Below are positions 36,801 to 48,900 of a stretch of DNA of 60,000 nt, in pieces. The position numbers were made by a program, and so were the translations under genes. Source of the DNA: Owenia fusiformis (Eukaryota; Annelida; Polychaeta; Sabellida; Oweniidae); contig CAIIXF020000010.1 in the NCBI GenBank assembly GCA_903813345.2, forward strand, positions 23,667,740 to 23,727,739, in the 5' to 3' direction. How positions within the stretch are numbered: the stretch's first letter is position 1; each line of letters opens with the position of its first letter. Under the pieces are notes generated by a model that was given only the letters and a program-made list of their open reading frames with translations, was not told the origin of the DNA and ran no database searches.

Positions 36801-37708
36801 ATATCAATTGAAGATAAAGCTCTCTTTAAAGAAGCAAAGTTGAATGAATGCCAAGGGTAAATATCACATATCATTACTAAGATAAGTTGATACCACTTGA
36901 GACAGAGGTTACATCTAATGGCAGTGGCAATACAATATCATGTAACACCATTGTCACTCTGTAATGTTTCAACATTAATGGCAATAAATACATGATAAAC
37001 ATCCAGTGTTCACATTGATGCAGTTTTTTGCGTTTATTACATTAATTTCAAGAAGGGTGAAGCAATTACTCATATCTAAGTACTAGTTTAGTCTGCCTCT
37101 ATCTAAAAGACAAGTGTGACATTTATGTGACGATTTACTTGAAGGTCGGACTCAATTTTTAAAGCTCATTTGCATCCTTATTTTGGACTCAATTTTTTCT
37201 AGGGGACTCATAGTTCAAAAAGAAATTGAGTCCCTGGGACTCCAAAAGAAAATTGCCCAGATCTAACACTGACCATCATACTTATTAGAATGTTGTACCC
37301 CTTCCATTTGATGATATCAGATCCCAAATTGCAACCAACTATATGAGAGCATATTTGTAGTTGAAGACAGAAAGATATGGAGTATCAGAATGAACAGGGG
37401 ATGCCAATCTAAAAGTTAATATACCTCATGACAGGAAAACCTAACACTACAGTTACAAAATACAAATTTTAGACACTACATGTACATTCATATATCTTAA
37501 CAATGAGGTGCACAACCACACTTTTGAGAAAGGTAATACAAGTTTAGTCATCCCTAACAGGACACAGGTTTTCAACCTGCATAGATTTTTTGTAAGGGTT
37601 GTGCTGTAAGACATCCGAATGATTGCCTTATTTAAAATGAAAATATCACTAAATAAAGCGTTTCGGAAGTCACATAATGTTTACTGATATTTCATATATT
37701 TGTTTCAG
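36801..37708. other. no gene recognised
   Basis: AT-rich DNA with a short hairpin at about 37185-37245 (GGACTCAATTTTTTCTAGGG against GAAATTGAGTCCCTGGGACT). Confidence 0.45.
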
Positions 37709-37799
37709 ATCAAAATATCTCAAGAAAAACATCAAACTTTTATTGAGTTATCATCAATTTCCAAGGGCTAAATCATATGGATCACGGGTCAAATCAGTG
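37709..37799 (+). CDS. possible internal exon, gene unknown
   Basis: A 91-bp segment lies between a good acceptor (TATTTGTTTCAG) and a good donor (CAGTG then GTAAGATG). Only one frame stays open through it (incoming phase 2, outgoing phase 0). It encodes SKYLKKNIKLLLSYHQFPRA followed by KSYGSRVKSV, a basic helix-like peptide. It could be a late exon of the plus-strand gene beginning at 16 kb, but nothing proves the link. Confidence 0.4.
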
Positions 37800-37902
37800 G
37801 TAAGATGAAATGTCCCGATACTTTATGACTTATTTAGGTGAAGGCTATTTGTGCCTGTTGCCATTCATATCTATGAGTGTGCACCTGTCTGGGGGGAAGA
37901 GG

Positions 37903-38961
37903 CACTGGTGATCCACTCGTTTATGCTGGAACCGTTTCGGTAACAAAATGTCTGAACGTCGAAGGTACGATTTTTCTTTTTTCCTTATTTCACACATTGA
38001 AGGCAGAATTCCCACGACAATTCTCTTGTCTTCTGAGCTATTTTTTCGAAAACATGTACATTTTCTAAAACATATGGTACTGATATACGGTTTGTGAGAA
38101 AAAATGTCATGGGGATTCCACCTGCGAGATGTGAAATAAGGAAAAAATAAAAATCATACCTTTGACGTTCCGACATTTTGTTACCGAAACCATGGCTTTC
38201 AACTAGAAGGGTAGGCAACTTCCCATATTTTATACATAAACATTGCCTTTGGCTTTTCAAAATTGGAGAATGTACACATTCCATGAAAATCTTATTTTGT
38301 CCTTTTTATGGATGATTTAAAGAAATAACTCAAAAATAAAAACATGATCATCTACATACATTTTGTTACCGAAACCATGGCTTTCAACTAGAAGGGTAGG
38401 CAACTTCCCATATTTTATACATAAACATTGCCTTTGGCTTTTCAAAATTGGAGAATGTACACATTCCATGAAAATCTTATTTTGTCCTTTTTATGGATGA
38501 TTTAAAGAAATAACTCAAAAATAAAAACATGATCATCTACATACATGTTGATAATTTAATAAAAAATGGAATCCATTGTAATTATGACAATACAGAAAGT
38601 GAACATTCACCCACAAATTATATTTTTATTGGAATGTGTTCTTGAATAATTACCCACAATGCAATACTAGAAGAGAACATATTGATACCTCTTATTCTTA
38701 TTGGTCTTTTTTGTTTACTTTTACACGAGATTGAATATATTTTATGCTTCAGTCATATTTAAAATTGATTTTTATTCAAAATAATACTAAAACTTATACA
38801 TTTATCTAATACTTTTTGAAATATTACCATAAAAGGGAAGCATGGCATTGTTCATTTTGAAGGTCTCATGTTATTATACAGAGTTGCATAACCTTCTAAT
38901 TGAAAGCCCATGCCGAAACGAACCGTTTCGGTGACCAGCGTTATCGAGCGGATCACCAGTG
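37903..38961. mobile_element. ~1.06 kb fold-back element with CACTGGTGATCC ends
   Basis: The left end CACTGGTGATCCACTCG matches the right end CGAGCGGATCACCAGTG in reverse complement, and CCGTTTCGGTAACAAAATGT (37932) pairs with ACATTTTGTTACCGAAAC (38174). The left arm 37925-38020 is mirrored by 38105-38192. The paired frames on opposite strands here are mirror translations of the arms. Confidence 0.7.
38176..38545. repeat. 185-bp tandem duplication inside the fold-back element
   Basis: TTTTGTTACCGAAACCATGG through CATGATCATCTACATACAT occurs twice in direct order, offset 185 bp, with no differences that I could see. Confidence 0.9.
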
Positions 38962-39395
38962 AGAGGGTGGGCTTATTCAAGGTGCTGGGAGGAGAGGGAT
39001 ACATTTACTGGCCTTTCATGGATACTGTTGTACATCACAAGGGCATCCTGGTATTTGTAGTCATATTTGGCCAGGTAATCCATTCAGTGCTTGTCTAGAT
39101 TTATCTTAAAACTGCAGGACATTTTCAGAGCCAATAATACATTGTAATAGGCTATTCCAGGGATTTATAACTCTCTCAAACTCTCAGTGTGAAGAACGAA
39201 AACCCATGAACTTATGGCCCCTCCCTACAGTCAGCACCATCTATCTAATATCTGAATATCTGAAGATTGATAGAGTCTAGTGCTCATTATGCCCCTCCCA
39301 GAATCTTCAGTGTCACCAACTTGTCACATGGACATTTCCCCATAAAAATTCTTGATTTATCAAAATACTAAAATCAAACAGAGTCTTATACTTAC

Positions 39396-39571
39396 GGTGT
39401 GGAAGTCATGTTCTCTGAAGCGGAACGTGGGTTGGGAACTTTCTGTGATGAAGAACTGTAGCCATTTTTGGTACCTCCTGTGTCATCAGTGTCGTGGTCT
39501 AATACGACAGTACTATCAACATCTAATGTTGTAGATGCATCTTTGGATGTCTTCTTAGGCGTTCTATTCAT
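39396..39571 (-). CDS. first coding exon of an unidentified minus-strand gene, head to head with IFT46
   Basis: From ATG at 39571 a clean frame of 58 codons plus two bases reaches a perfect donor (ACACC then GTAAGTATAAG). If unspliced it would hit TAA immediately, giving 59 residues. The peptide is polar and Ser/Thr/Asp-rich: MNRTPKKTSKDASTTLDVDS, TVVLDHDTDDTGGTKNGYSS, SSQKVPNPRSASENMTSTP. It looks like the disordered N-terminus of a nuclear or cell-cycle type protein, but I cannot name it. The start lies 325 bp from the IFT46 start on the opposite strand. Later exons, expected at lower coordinates, were not recognised. Confidence 0.6.
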
Positions 39572-39896
39572 ATTGAATGCATTAGTGAATGGGAAAAATA
39601 TGCAAACAGTGGCATCTTGTAGGAACAGAATATTTCTTCTATATTTTGATTTCTTATGACGTCACTTTACCTAATCTTTATTTTGAATTAATTTTTGATT
39701 GATTTTTCTGATAAATACTACATATAATGGTATATATGACAGTGGAAAATCAATTTTTGTATTTCAACAATAATCATTTATCTAAATAATCTTAAGAAGG
39801 TCAATTATCGTTGATAAGGTCAAATCATATAGATACGAAACAGTTCAATCGAATAAAAGTGCTAGCTGTGTAAACAAATTCCTAAATTTTCGTCGA
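39572..39896. promoter_or_regulatory. bidirectional promoter region with a perfect CRE
   Basis: The 325 bp between two divergent start codons contains TGACGTCA at 39657-39664, the palindromic CREB/ATF site. I looked for the RFX X-box usual for ciliary genes and saw no convincing one. No TATA box at a useful distance is obvious. Confidence 0.5.
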
Positions 39897-39929
39897 ATGG
39901 CGGAAGATTCTGATGAAGAGAGGACAAAT
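39897..39929 (+). CDS. IFT46: IFT46 exon 1
   Basis: ATG GCG GAA ... ACA AAT then GTAAGC encodes MAEDSDEERTN, phase 0 out. It lies beside the bidirectional promoter, so this copy rather than the identical one at 42008 should be the expressed one. Confidence 0.85.
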
Positions 39930-42900
39930 GTAAGCACTAATTTAGCCTTATATAACACGTACTGATGTTTACGAACTAATGACCATACTCAACTATAAAC
40001 AAACTTTCCTAAATATTGCGTTATTTCAGTGTGAAACTGTGTATGGGCGATAATGAGATAGATCTACTTTTTATTCTAGCTTACAGTTCAACTTCAAATT
40101 TAATTTTATTGATAAAGTCCATTTCACTGCTTCATTGCGTCAGTAGAACGGCAAAAATAAGAAATTGGGAGACCATTGTGCAATAATATATGGAAAAGTA
40201 TATTCATAATGTACATGAATGACATTTGTATATTTCAGATTTTTGTGCAATAACTTGTAATTTGAAGAATTTCAGCCATGTTAATCTTATTGAAAATAAC
40301 ATGGCAGAGAAGCATCCAAATATAAGAGGCCACACACTTTATAAGCCATTTAACTAGAAGCAATCCAAGATATACAAATGTCATTCATGTACAATAGGAA
40401 TATATTTTTCCATATAGAGTCAATACGTCCAAATCCAAACGGGGGGGTAAACACGAACGGGTTCCAAATAATGGCAAGCAGATCATTGAATTGAATAATA
40501 TTACCTCTACTACCTCTACATAATATTTATAGCCTAAAAGATACAATATAATGATGTATACCAACAATCTTACAATAAAATAATCAATTATGATGATTTA
40601 GGTGTTCGGAATTACCCCCATGCTAGTGTTTGGAATTACCCCCACAAACTCTGTGCTTTTAAATAAATAGATGTCAGTAATGAATGATTTAAATTTGGGT
40701 TTCTTGATATGCAGGGGTGACAGGATCCAGTATCATAAGTTAAGGGTATCATATAATGATATACCATCAATCTAATAATTAAGTTTAAGTTAAGTGTTTG
40801 GAATTACCCCCATGCAAGTGTTCGGATTTACCCCCCAAAAAAACTCCTGTTCGGAATTACCCCCCTAAAATACCTTGTAGTAAAAATGGAATAACCCAGA
40901 TATTTTTTACAATTTTTCGTAATTTTTTCTACAAATGCATTCTACAGTGGATAATACACATAATATATATAGAATCATAGCATAGATGTGCAATACAGCC
41001 AAGCTAACTACATTTTTTGATGGGGGTGTTTGGAAATAGACGTACTGACTCTATTATTGCAAAATGATATTTTGATTTCTTATTTTTTAGCTTTTACTGA
41101 CGCCGTTAAACAATGAAATGGACTCTACCTACCCAAACCCGTCTGGCCCAGTTATCTACTCCTGACATCGTAGATCTGGGCCAGACGAGCTCCAATGCAA
41201 AAAAAGGGGGTATTTACTCCGGAAAAACACACTGTCTTTTCAATGCATAATACGTGCTAATAAATGAATAAACATCATAAAAAACACTTACGAGTTTGTT
41301 CCTTGTATCAAACTTTGTATCTATATTAGGTTTCCATCGCTGGACGACGGCTAATAAATAAGAACGAAACGATTAAACGCAGCAAAAGGAAAAATTCTTC
41401 TGCAATCTGTTCGTGATCTCGTAGAATATCGAGAAATAACGGCTGCATATTTTGTTCAGTATTACATTCGGTCAGTTTCAACAAATAGAAAAAATCATAT
41501 TTAATATCCACCATATTTCTTTCAAGTCTCAATACAGCACAGATACGTCTGTTTTATAAAGTTATCTACATTTTGATAACAAATCTGCTGAAGAAATCGT
41601 AATATTTGGAATGTATTGATTCCCGGGAAATGTATTTTCGTTCCATGAAAGTTAAAAATTTATCGCGTCACATTTGTGTTACGTCACATCACGTGACTTT
41701 ATTCGGTGCGGAGAACTGACGAAAATATTGACGAAATGTTGTGCCCATTTCAACATCAATATAACAAACAAAACACCACTTTTACATGTAAGTTTTATAC
41801 TCTTTATTTCAAATAAATACTTGGGTTTACATGGAGCGCGATGTTTTGGTTGGATGGCTAATAGGGAATGAATAATAAGTGATGATTCAGCAACATGTTT
41901 TTTCCGGAGTAAATCCCCCCTTTTTTGCATTGGACCTTGTCTGGCCCTAGATCTACGACATTTCAGAATCGGGATGTAGATAAAACAAATTCCTAAATTT
42001 TCGTCGAATGGCGGAAGATTCTGATGAAGAGAGGACAAATGTAAGCACTAATTTAGCCTTATATAACACGTACTGATGTTTACGAACTAATGACCATACT
42101 CAACTATAAACAAACTTTCCTAAATATTGCGTTATTTCAGTGTGAAACTGTGTATGGGCGATAATGAGATAGATCTACTTTTTATTCTAGCTTACAGTTC
42201 AACTTCAAATTTAATTTTATTGATAAAGTCCATTTCACTGCTTCATTGCGTCAGTAGAACGGCAAAAATAAGAAATTGGGAGACCATTGTGCAATAATAT
42301 ATGGAAAAGTATATTCATAATGTACATGAATGACATTTGTATATTTCAGATTTTTGTGCAATAACTTGTAATTTGAAGAATTTCAGCCATGTTAATCTTA
42401 TTGAAAATAACATGGCAGAGAAGCATCCAAATATAAGAGGCCACACACTTTATAAGCCATTTAACTAGAAGCAATCCAAGATATACAAATGTCATTCATG
42501 TACAATAGGAATATATTTTTCCATATATTATTGCAAAATGATATTTTGATTTCTTATTTTTTAGCTTTTACTGACGCCGTTAAACAATGAAATGGACTCT
42601 ACCTACCCAAACCCGTCTGGCCCAGTTATCTACTCCTGACATCGTAGATCTGGGCCAGACGAGCTCCAATGCAAAAAAAGGGGGTATTTACTCCGGAAAA
42701 ACACACTGTCTTTTCAATGCATAATACGTGCTAATAAATGAATAAACATCATAAAAAACACTTACGAGTTTGTTCCTTGTATCAAACTTTGTATCTATAT
42801 TAGGTTTCCATCGCTGGACGACGGCTAATAAATAAGAACGAAACGATTAAACGCAGCAAAAGGAAAAATTCTTCTGCAATCTGTTCGTGATCTCGTAGAA

Positions 42901-45900
42901 TATCGAGAAATAACGGCTGCATATTTTGTTCAGTATTACATTCGGTCAGTTTCAACAAATAGAAAAAATCATATTTAATATCCACCATATTTCTTTCAAG
43001 TCTCAATACAGCACAGATACGTCTGTTTTATAAAGTTATCTACATTTTGATAACAAATCTGCTGAAGAAATCGTAATATTTGGAATGTATTGATTCCCGG
43101 GAAATGTATTTTCGTTCCATGAAAGTTAAAAATTTATCGCGTCACATTTGTGTTACGTCACATCACGTGACTTTATTCGGTGCGGAGAACTGACGAAAAT
43201 ATTGACGAAATGTTGTGCCCATTTCAACATCAATATAACAAACAAAACACCACTTTTACATGTAAGTTTTATACTCTTTATTTCAAATAAATACTTGGGT
43301 TTACATGGAGCGCGATGTTTTGGTTGGATGGCTAATAGGGAATGAATAATAAGTGATGATTCAGCAACATGTTTTTTCCGGAGTAAATCCCCCCTTTTTT
43401 GCATTGGACCTTGTCTGGCCCTAGATCTACGACATTTCAGAATCGGGATGTAGATAAATGGGCCAGACGAGTTTCAAGGTTAATTGATACCATGCTCACT
43501 GGGGTTTCAATAACAGCCGGCGGGCGGCGAAAACGCCGCTTCAAATCCCAGTTACGCCCGTTCAAATTTTGAGAGAAAAAAAAATTGAGAAAAAAATTGC
43601 CGGTCCAAATGATGAGAGATTTTGCTGACACATGAGACAAATCAATTTAGTTTGACATATCAAATGAAAGAATATAAATTGGCCTACCTTGTGAAGGCAA
43701 AATCTAAGTATAATAGGCAGATAATCAGCAGTGTTTTAGAGAAACACTAAGATAATTATCTTACTGTAATCCGGCCACCATTTTTATTGACCTACTCTCA
43801 AACCAACATTGCTTTGAGACTAATGGGTCAGTAGCAAAAAACCTTTATCACTGTCCTGTCAACTTTCAATGGACACTATATTATTAACAATTACACATGT
43901 ACTTGAAAACAAACAGTATAATCAATACAACTGATCTTCTTGGTATTATCTTACATCATAGTGAGGAAGCACAAAGGGCAACATTTGAAAACAAATAAAA
44001 TCAAGTCAAAAATGCATATCAAACTATTGAATGTTAATCTTTATACAGTATTTCATTGAGATTAATAATGTGTCAGAAAGGAATATTGAGTTTATTACAT
44101 TACATGAGTCAACATTTAAAAAACACATAAAGTAATGAACAAGTCAAATAGATCTATTGCTCATACAGTTTGTATTAAAGTGACAGGAAAATACTGATTT
44201 TTTTTGTTGTTTTACGTCACAGTGAGGAAGCACAAGGAGTAACATTTAACTCCAAATAAGAACGAGAATGCGAGCGAAGCGAGCGGCGAATGGTCGATAA
44301 AAAATTCAGCCTGTTGAAATTGCTGAAGGCCTGTTGAAAAAATATTTATTGAAACCCCTGTGCTCATACAAATTAATTGATAAGTCCTGTAGTTGGCATA
44401 TTTTCTTGAATTTTAAGATTTAATGTCCCAAACTCCCATAAATCCGTAAATCATATTTACCAAAATGAGGTTGGTTGGTTCTGAGTGTCTCCAAGGTTTA
44501 CTCACTTCGAGAGCCATGTTAGATTTTGAAACTTATGGCTCTCGAATGGGGAAATGGACAGCTGAATAATAGGGACCTTTGAAACACGAATTAAGTCGAT
44601 CAGCGTCGATCAGCGGCTTACTTTTGTTCTCTTACTATGTCATACATCATTATCATCCTTCTGTGCAAGTATTGGAGCGCTGAAGTACTTCCTTTTTGAT
44701 CAAGACTTGTAATTGTTAGTCGAGTGAATGTTTTTTTCTGCCAAATTCCAATATGGTGTTTCTGCTCGGACATTTTCGTAAATCTCCGAAGGTTGTCCGA
44801 ATCTAACTCATTCTCAAAATTCATTTCATTCGTTGCGTATCTCGCTCCTAGCAAACCGCCATATTGGAAATGGGTCAAAAAAACGTTTGCTCGATGAACA
44901 ATTTACAAGTCTTGATCCAAAAAGAAGTATTTCAGCGCTCCAATACTTGCACGGATTGATGATACTGATGGAAGACACAGTTAGAGACCAAAAGTAAGCC
45001 GCTGGTCGACTTAATTCGTGTTTCAAGGGTCACTATTATTCAGCTGCCCAAGTGCGCCGTGGGAAAGCTATTATATCAAAATCCACTTAGCTTTCGCAGG
45101 AAGTAATCCAAGGTTTCATACCAGCGTATGCATAGACTAATGCATTTGTCACAAGTTTGAGCTGAAATTTCGCTAAAATGAAATATTCTCCGCCAGGTTT
45201 GTTTATTGTAGTTAGCTTTTAATGGTAAGTGCTCAGAAGTAAATAATTCATGTGCGCAAAATAATCAAATAATCCGATTGGTTTAAACTTTAAGGTAACG
45301 GTAAAGTTACTCAAAAGTACAAAAAATGGCAGCCATATGTTCTTAATTTTTGAGTCAGCAAGCATTAATTCAGCATATTGTTGACCAGATAGAAGTGTGT
45401 ACATTAAATGAATTCTTTCTGTATTCTCTGTGATTGGCACCCAGGATGTTTAGCAAATTGAAAATACATCCTTCAGGCCATTCTTATAAGCGCTTATACA
45501 TGTATATGACAGAAGTCAAAAATTCCCGGGAATTTCACACATGGCAATTTTTCCTGCCAAGAATGTCTTATTTGCAACATCAAAATGGGAGAGTTAACAG
45601 TTATGATCACTAAAATAAAGCAAGGATCTTGCAAGAATCTAACTAGACAATGTTGACAGTGATTAAAGAAATCCCCAACAAAGCCCCTCAAATTGAAGGA
45701 ATTGTTTTCCCCAGAATATCTTCCATATTTCTACTTGAGACTGTTAGATATCGATCTAAAATCATCTTTTTAATTTGATGATAGATCGTCATTTTTCATG
45801 TGAAAGTTGTGTTAAAGGCGAGAAATGTTAAAAAGAAATGAGAAGATGTGACAATCTTTTGACCCTTAATTTTATTTTCTTATTTCAGGCTAAACTCCAT

Positions 45901-48900
45901 CAGAATCAACCATATGATGAGTCATTAGAAGTACCTGATTCAGAGGAAGTTGCAAGTAATTATACACCCAGCCCTAGGGCACCCATTGGAGGTAGGAATA
46001 TGCATGCATTTACAGTAAAACCAAATCTCTATCACTGCACATCATGTCAATCTGGTTAACAACCAGAGACAGTAGAATTATTACTTATTTCTATTAGTGC
46101 CAACAACAGTCGGCTAGTGATGGTAGAATTAAAATCTGTCAACAGTCAACGGCCATGGGTTATACAAAAAATAATCGAAATAAAATAATATTGGATGGTT
46201 TTTTTTTAATTTGTTCCATCGTAAAGACATATAAATCCCCCCTCCATCCGATCCCCCCCCTCCATTCAATATTAATTTATTTCGATTATTTTTTGTATAA
46301 CGCATGGAAACTAACCTTAAAAATTGAGCAATGTCATTAGTATTGTGATAATAACGTCCCTTATACCTATTTATTACAGGTCGTGTAGACCATTGTTGCC
46401 CGATTTATATCAAAAACATTGACTTTTGCACGTTGGTGATGATGCGCCTTTTTTAATAGATCTCATATTTTAGAAGGGTATCAGTTCAAAAAAAATACTA
46501 GATGACCTAACATATTTTGCCATGTACTGCACCTATTCATTTGTCAATATTCAGTTGTAAATTTTCTCTTGAAAAAATAAATCTTCCAAATTTGTTGAGT
46601 TTTCTTGTAGAAATCGCTTATCCCCCTCCATCCATTTTGTACGATCACCGGGTGTGATATTATATTAAATGAATTACTTACATTTTCAACAAGTTGCATA
46701 ACACCTCAATTTCACATGATATCTTTTTACCCCGGGGGGTTCACTGTATATAAAACTCGACGGGGGTCCTAGGCTGAAGCCTCAAATATCAATATGTTCC
46801 CATACCAATCTGTCAAATTTCAATATGTTCCCATACCAACCAAAATAACGCCCAAAGGCCATACCAAATGTCCAAATATAGGACCAATGCCATACCAAAT
46901 GTCCAAATATAGGACCAATGCCATATCAAATGCCCAATTATGGGACCAATGCCATACCAAATGTCAAAATGTAGGACCAATGCTATACCATATAAAATTC
47001 AAAAGTTGAAGAAGGCCCTTGAAAAGAAGATACTTCGGGAAACGATCCAAAACAACTTCAAATTTGCAACTACTGGACCACTGCCATTATCACGAATGTT
47101 AGGTAACGTATCTACAACGACCATTCTCATACCAGAAGAGCAAAAGTCCGACCATTGCCATACCTCAGAAGTCAGAAATTTCCGGGCATTCCCATACCAA
47201 ATCCTAAAATATGGGTCCATTGCCATACCAAACGTTGAAAAAGGTACCCCACATGCGCCGAGGATCCCCGTCAAGGTGTATATATAGTGAACTCCCGGGC
47301 CTTTTACTAGTCTTAGTAGATTTTCATTTCACAGATGAATTAAGCCTAGAAATAGTACCATGACAAAAATATCTCTTTGAAATTTTAACAGTGTTAAGTA
47401 TTCAGTTATCAACAGAAATGATTGGCATTTGGTTGTTGCTTTGATAGGTGAACCTTGAGAGAGAAAATATTATGTAGCAATAAAAAAAACTGTTGTAAGT
47501 AAATGATACTCAGTAAAGTAAGATGAATAATTTAACAAGCCATATTGGGTATATCCAATTTTATTTGAACTAAACACATTTAAACAAAGCATTCAATTTA
47601 TTCAAGCATTTATTTGATTTATATATTATGCTTCTGCAGCATTGAAGCCAGTCCATACAAAAGGTTAGTGTGTTTTGCCAGCAATCTTTCTGATTTGCAT
47701 GTTGTTTGTACAGGTATATAGATTATTTAAATGTCATTTTAATAGAAGTCTGACAAAATTGAATTAATGAGAACCAATTACATGTGTCTCAAAATACTGA
47801 AATATCTAAATTGTGGGAGATGTGAGATGTTCGAATTGATGAGAGTCCTTGACCCATTTCTACATGTAATCCTTATTTCTGTAGAACTCAAGGGGTGGGA
47901 TTGGAGGATTGTTCTACTAAAGCAATTTAGGAATACTAAGAAAACCTCGACAATTTATTTTTTAATTCAAGTGTTTCATTATACAAAAGAATATAACCTA
48001 CTTCATGCAATGGGTGTATCATTTGCAAGCAACTTTCACTTCTGTTTTCAGTTTAAAGCAGATATGAAATGGTATTTTTAACCTACAGGAATCAATATAA
48101 TTTTTTGATAAATGTATTTGGACATGTTTTCTCATCAGTAGTGCGAAAACTATTTCACTCTAACGATCGTTATAGCTGCTTAATAAGCAATATTCGAATT
48201 GGTTGTGACGTTATTGGCCCCCACGTGATCTCTCACTGGTCCCCACGTGGCCCATAACGTCATAATGCCAAAATGTTTTGTTTTGGTTTACACTACAATC
48301 CTATGGTTGCCGTGACGTTGTGATTACTAAGGAACCAACAAACCAAAGCTATATTTTGTATATGACGTTACTCATCACGTGGGGGCCAATTTGATTGATC
48401 AGTTAGTTTTATTTCGTTATTTATGACCGTTAGCAGTTATCTAACATTTATTTTATAATGGCTATCGCAAGAACTCTACATTGGGCTTACAATGGAGAAA
48501 ACCGCATTTTTGTAGCTGCAAGTTGAGAAAAGTTATTTCAGTTGTCCTTTAATAAGGAGTTAAAGCTAGTGAAAACGTACAAGTGTACCATATTCTAAAA
48601 AGTAGATTTCTGTTAATGTCACAATATGGAGATATTATTCACTAGCATTATGTTTTCATCATTACATTAGAAGAAGTATGACACATACTGCAAGATGAAT
48701 TGTAATTCATTTTCAATAACTTCATTTTGGATTAAAACAAAATTTCTTAGAATGGTTGATTTGGTCATGACTGAGGTAGTTGATTTTATCTGAAAGCCTA
48801 CTATTTACCTATAAGATGCTGCTCTACTACAGTTTGCAGCTAATGATACGTGGGTTATAATTTAAAGTATGTAACTATGAAGTAAATGTGATCAGATACA

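Larger units (their letters stand above)
39872..41984. repeat. tandem segmental duplication, copy A (contains IFT46 exon 1 and a MITE)
   Basis: 39872-41984 repeats as 41983-43458. The offset is 2111 bp left of the MITE and 1474 bp right of it; the 637-bp difference is exactly the MITE plus one TA. I found no substitutions in the stretches I compared. The break joins the middle of a fold-back element end (GATGTAGATAAA) to the IFT46 5' UTR (ACAAATTCC) with only a couple of shared A residues. Confidence 0.92.

Noticed and set aside
41326-41532. 68-codon minus frame, identical at 42800-43006
   Set aside because: The perfect conservation is explained by the recent tandem duplication; it lies inside a fold-back element. 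Kept only as a finding.
44618-45026. Two overlapping minus frames with similar peptides
   Set aside because: They are the two arms of the fold-back element at 44559-45046.
47767-48081. 104-codon plus frame in IFT46 intron 2
   Set aside because: Composition is that of AT-rich intron DNA, no splice sites suit the IFT46 frame, and no domain is seen.
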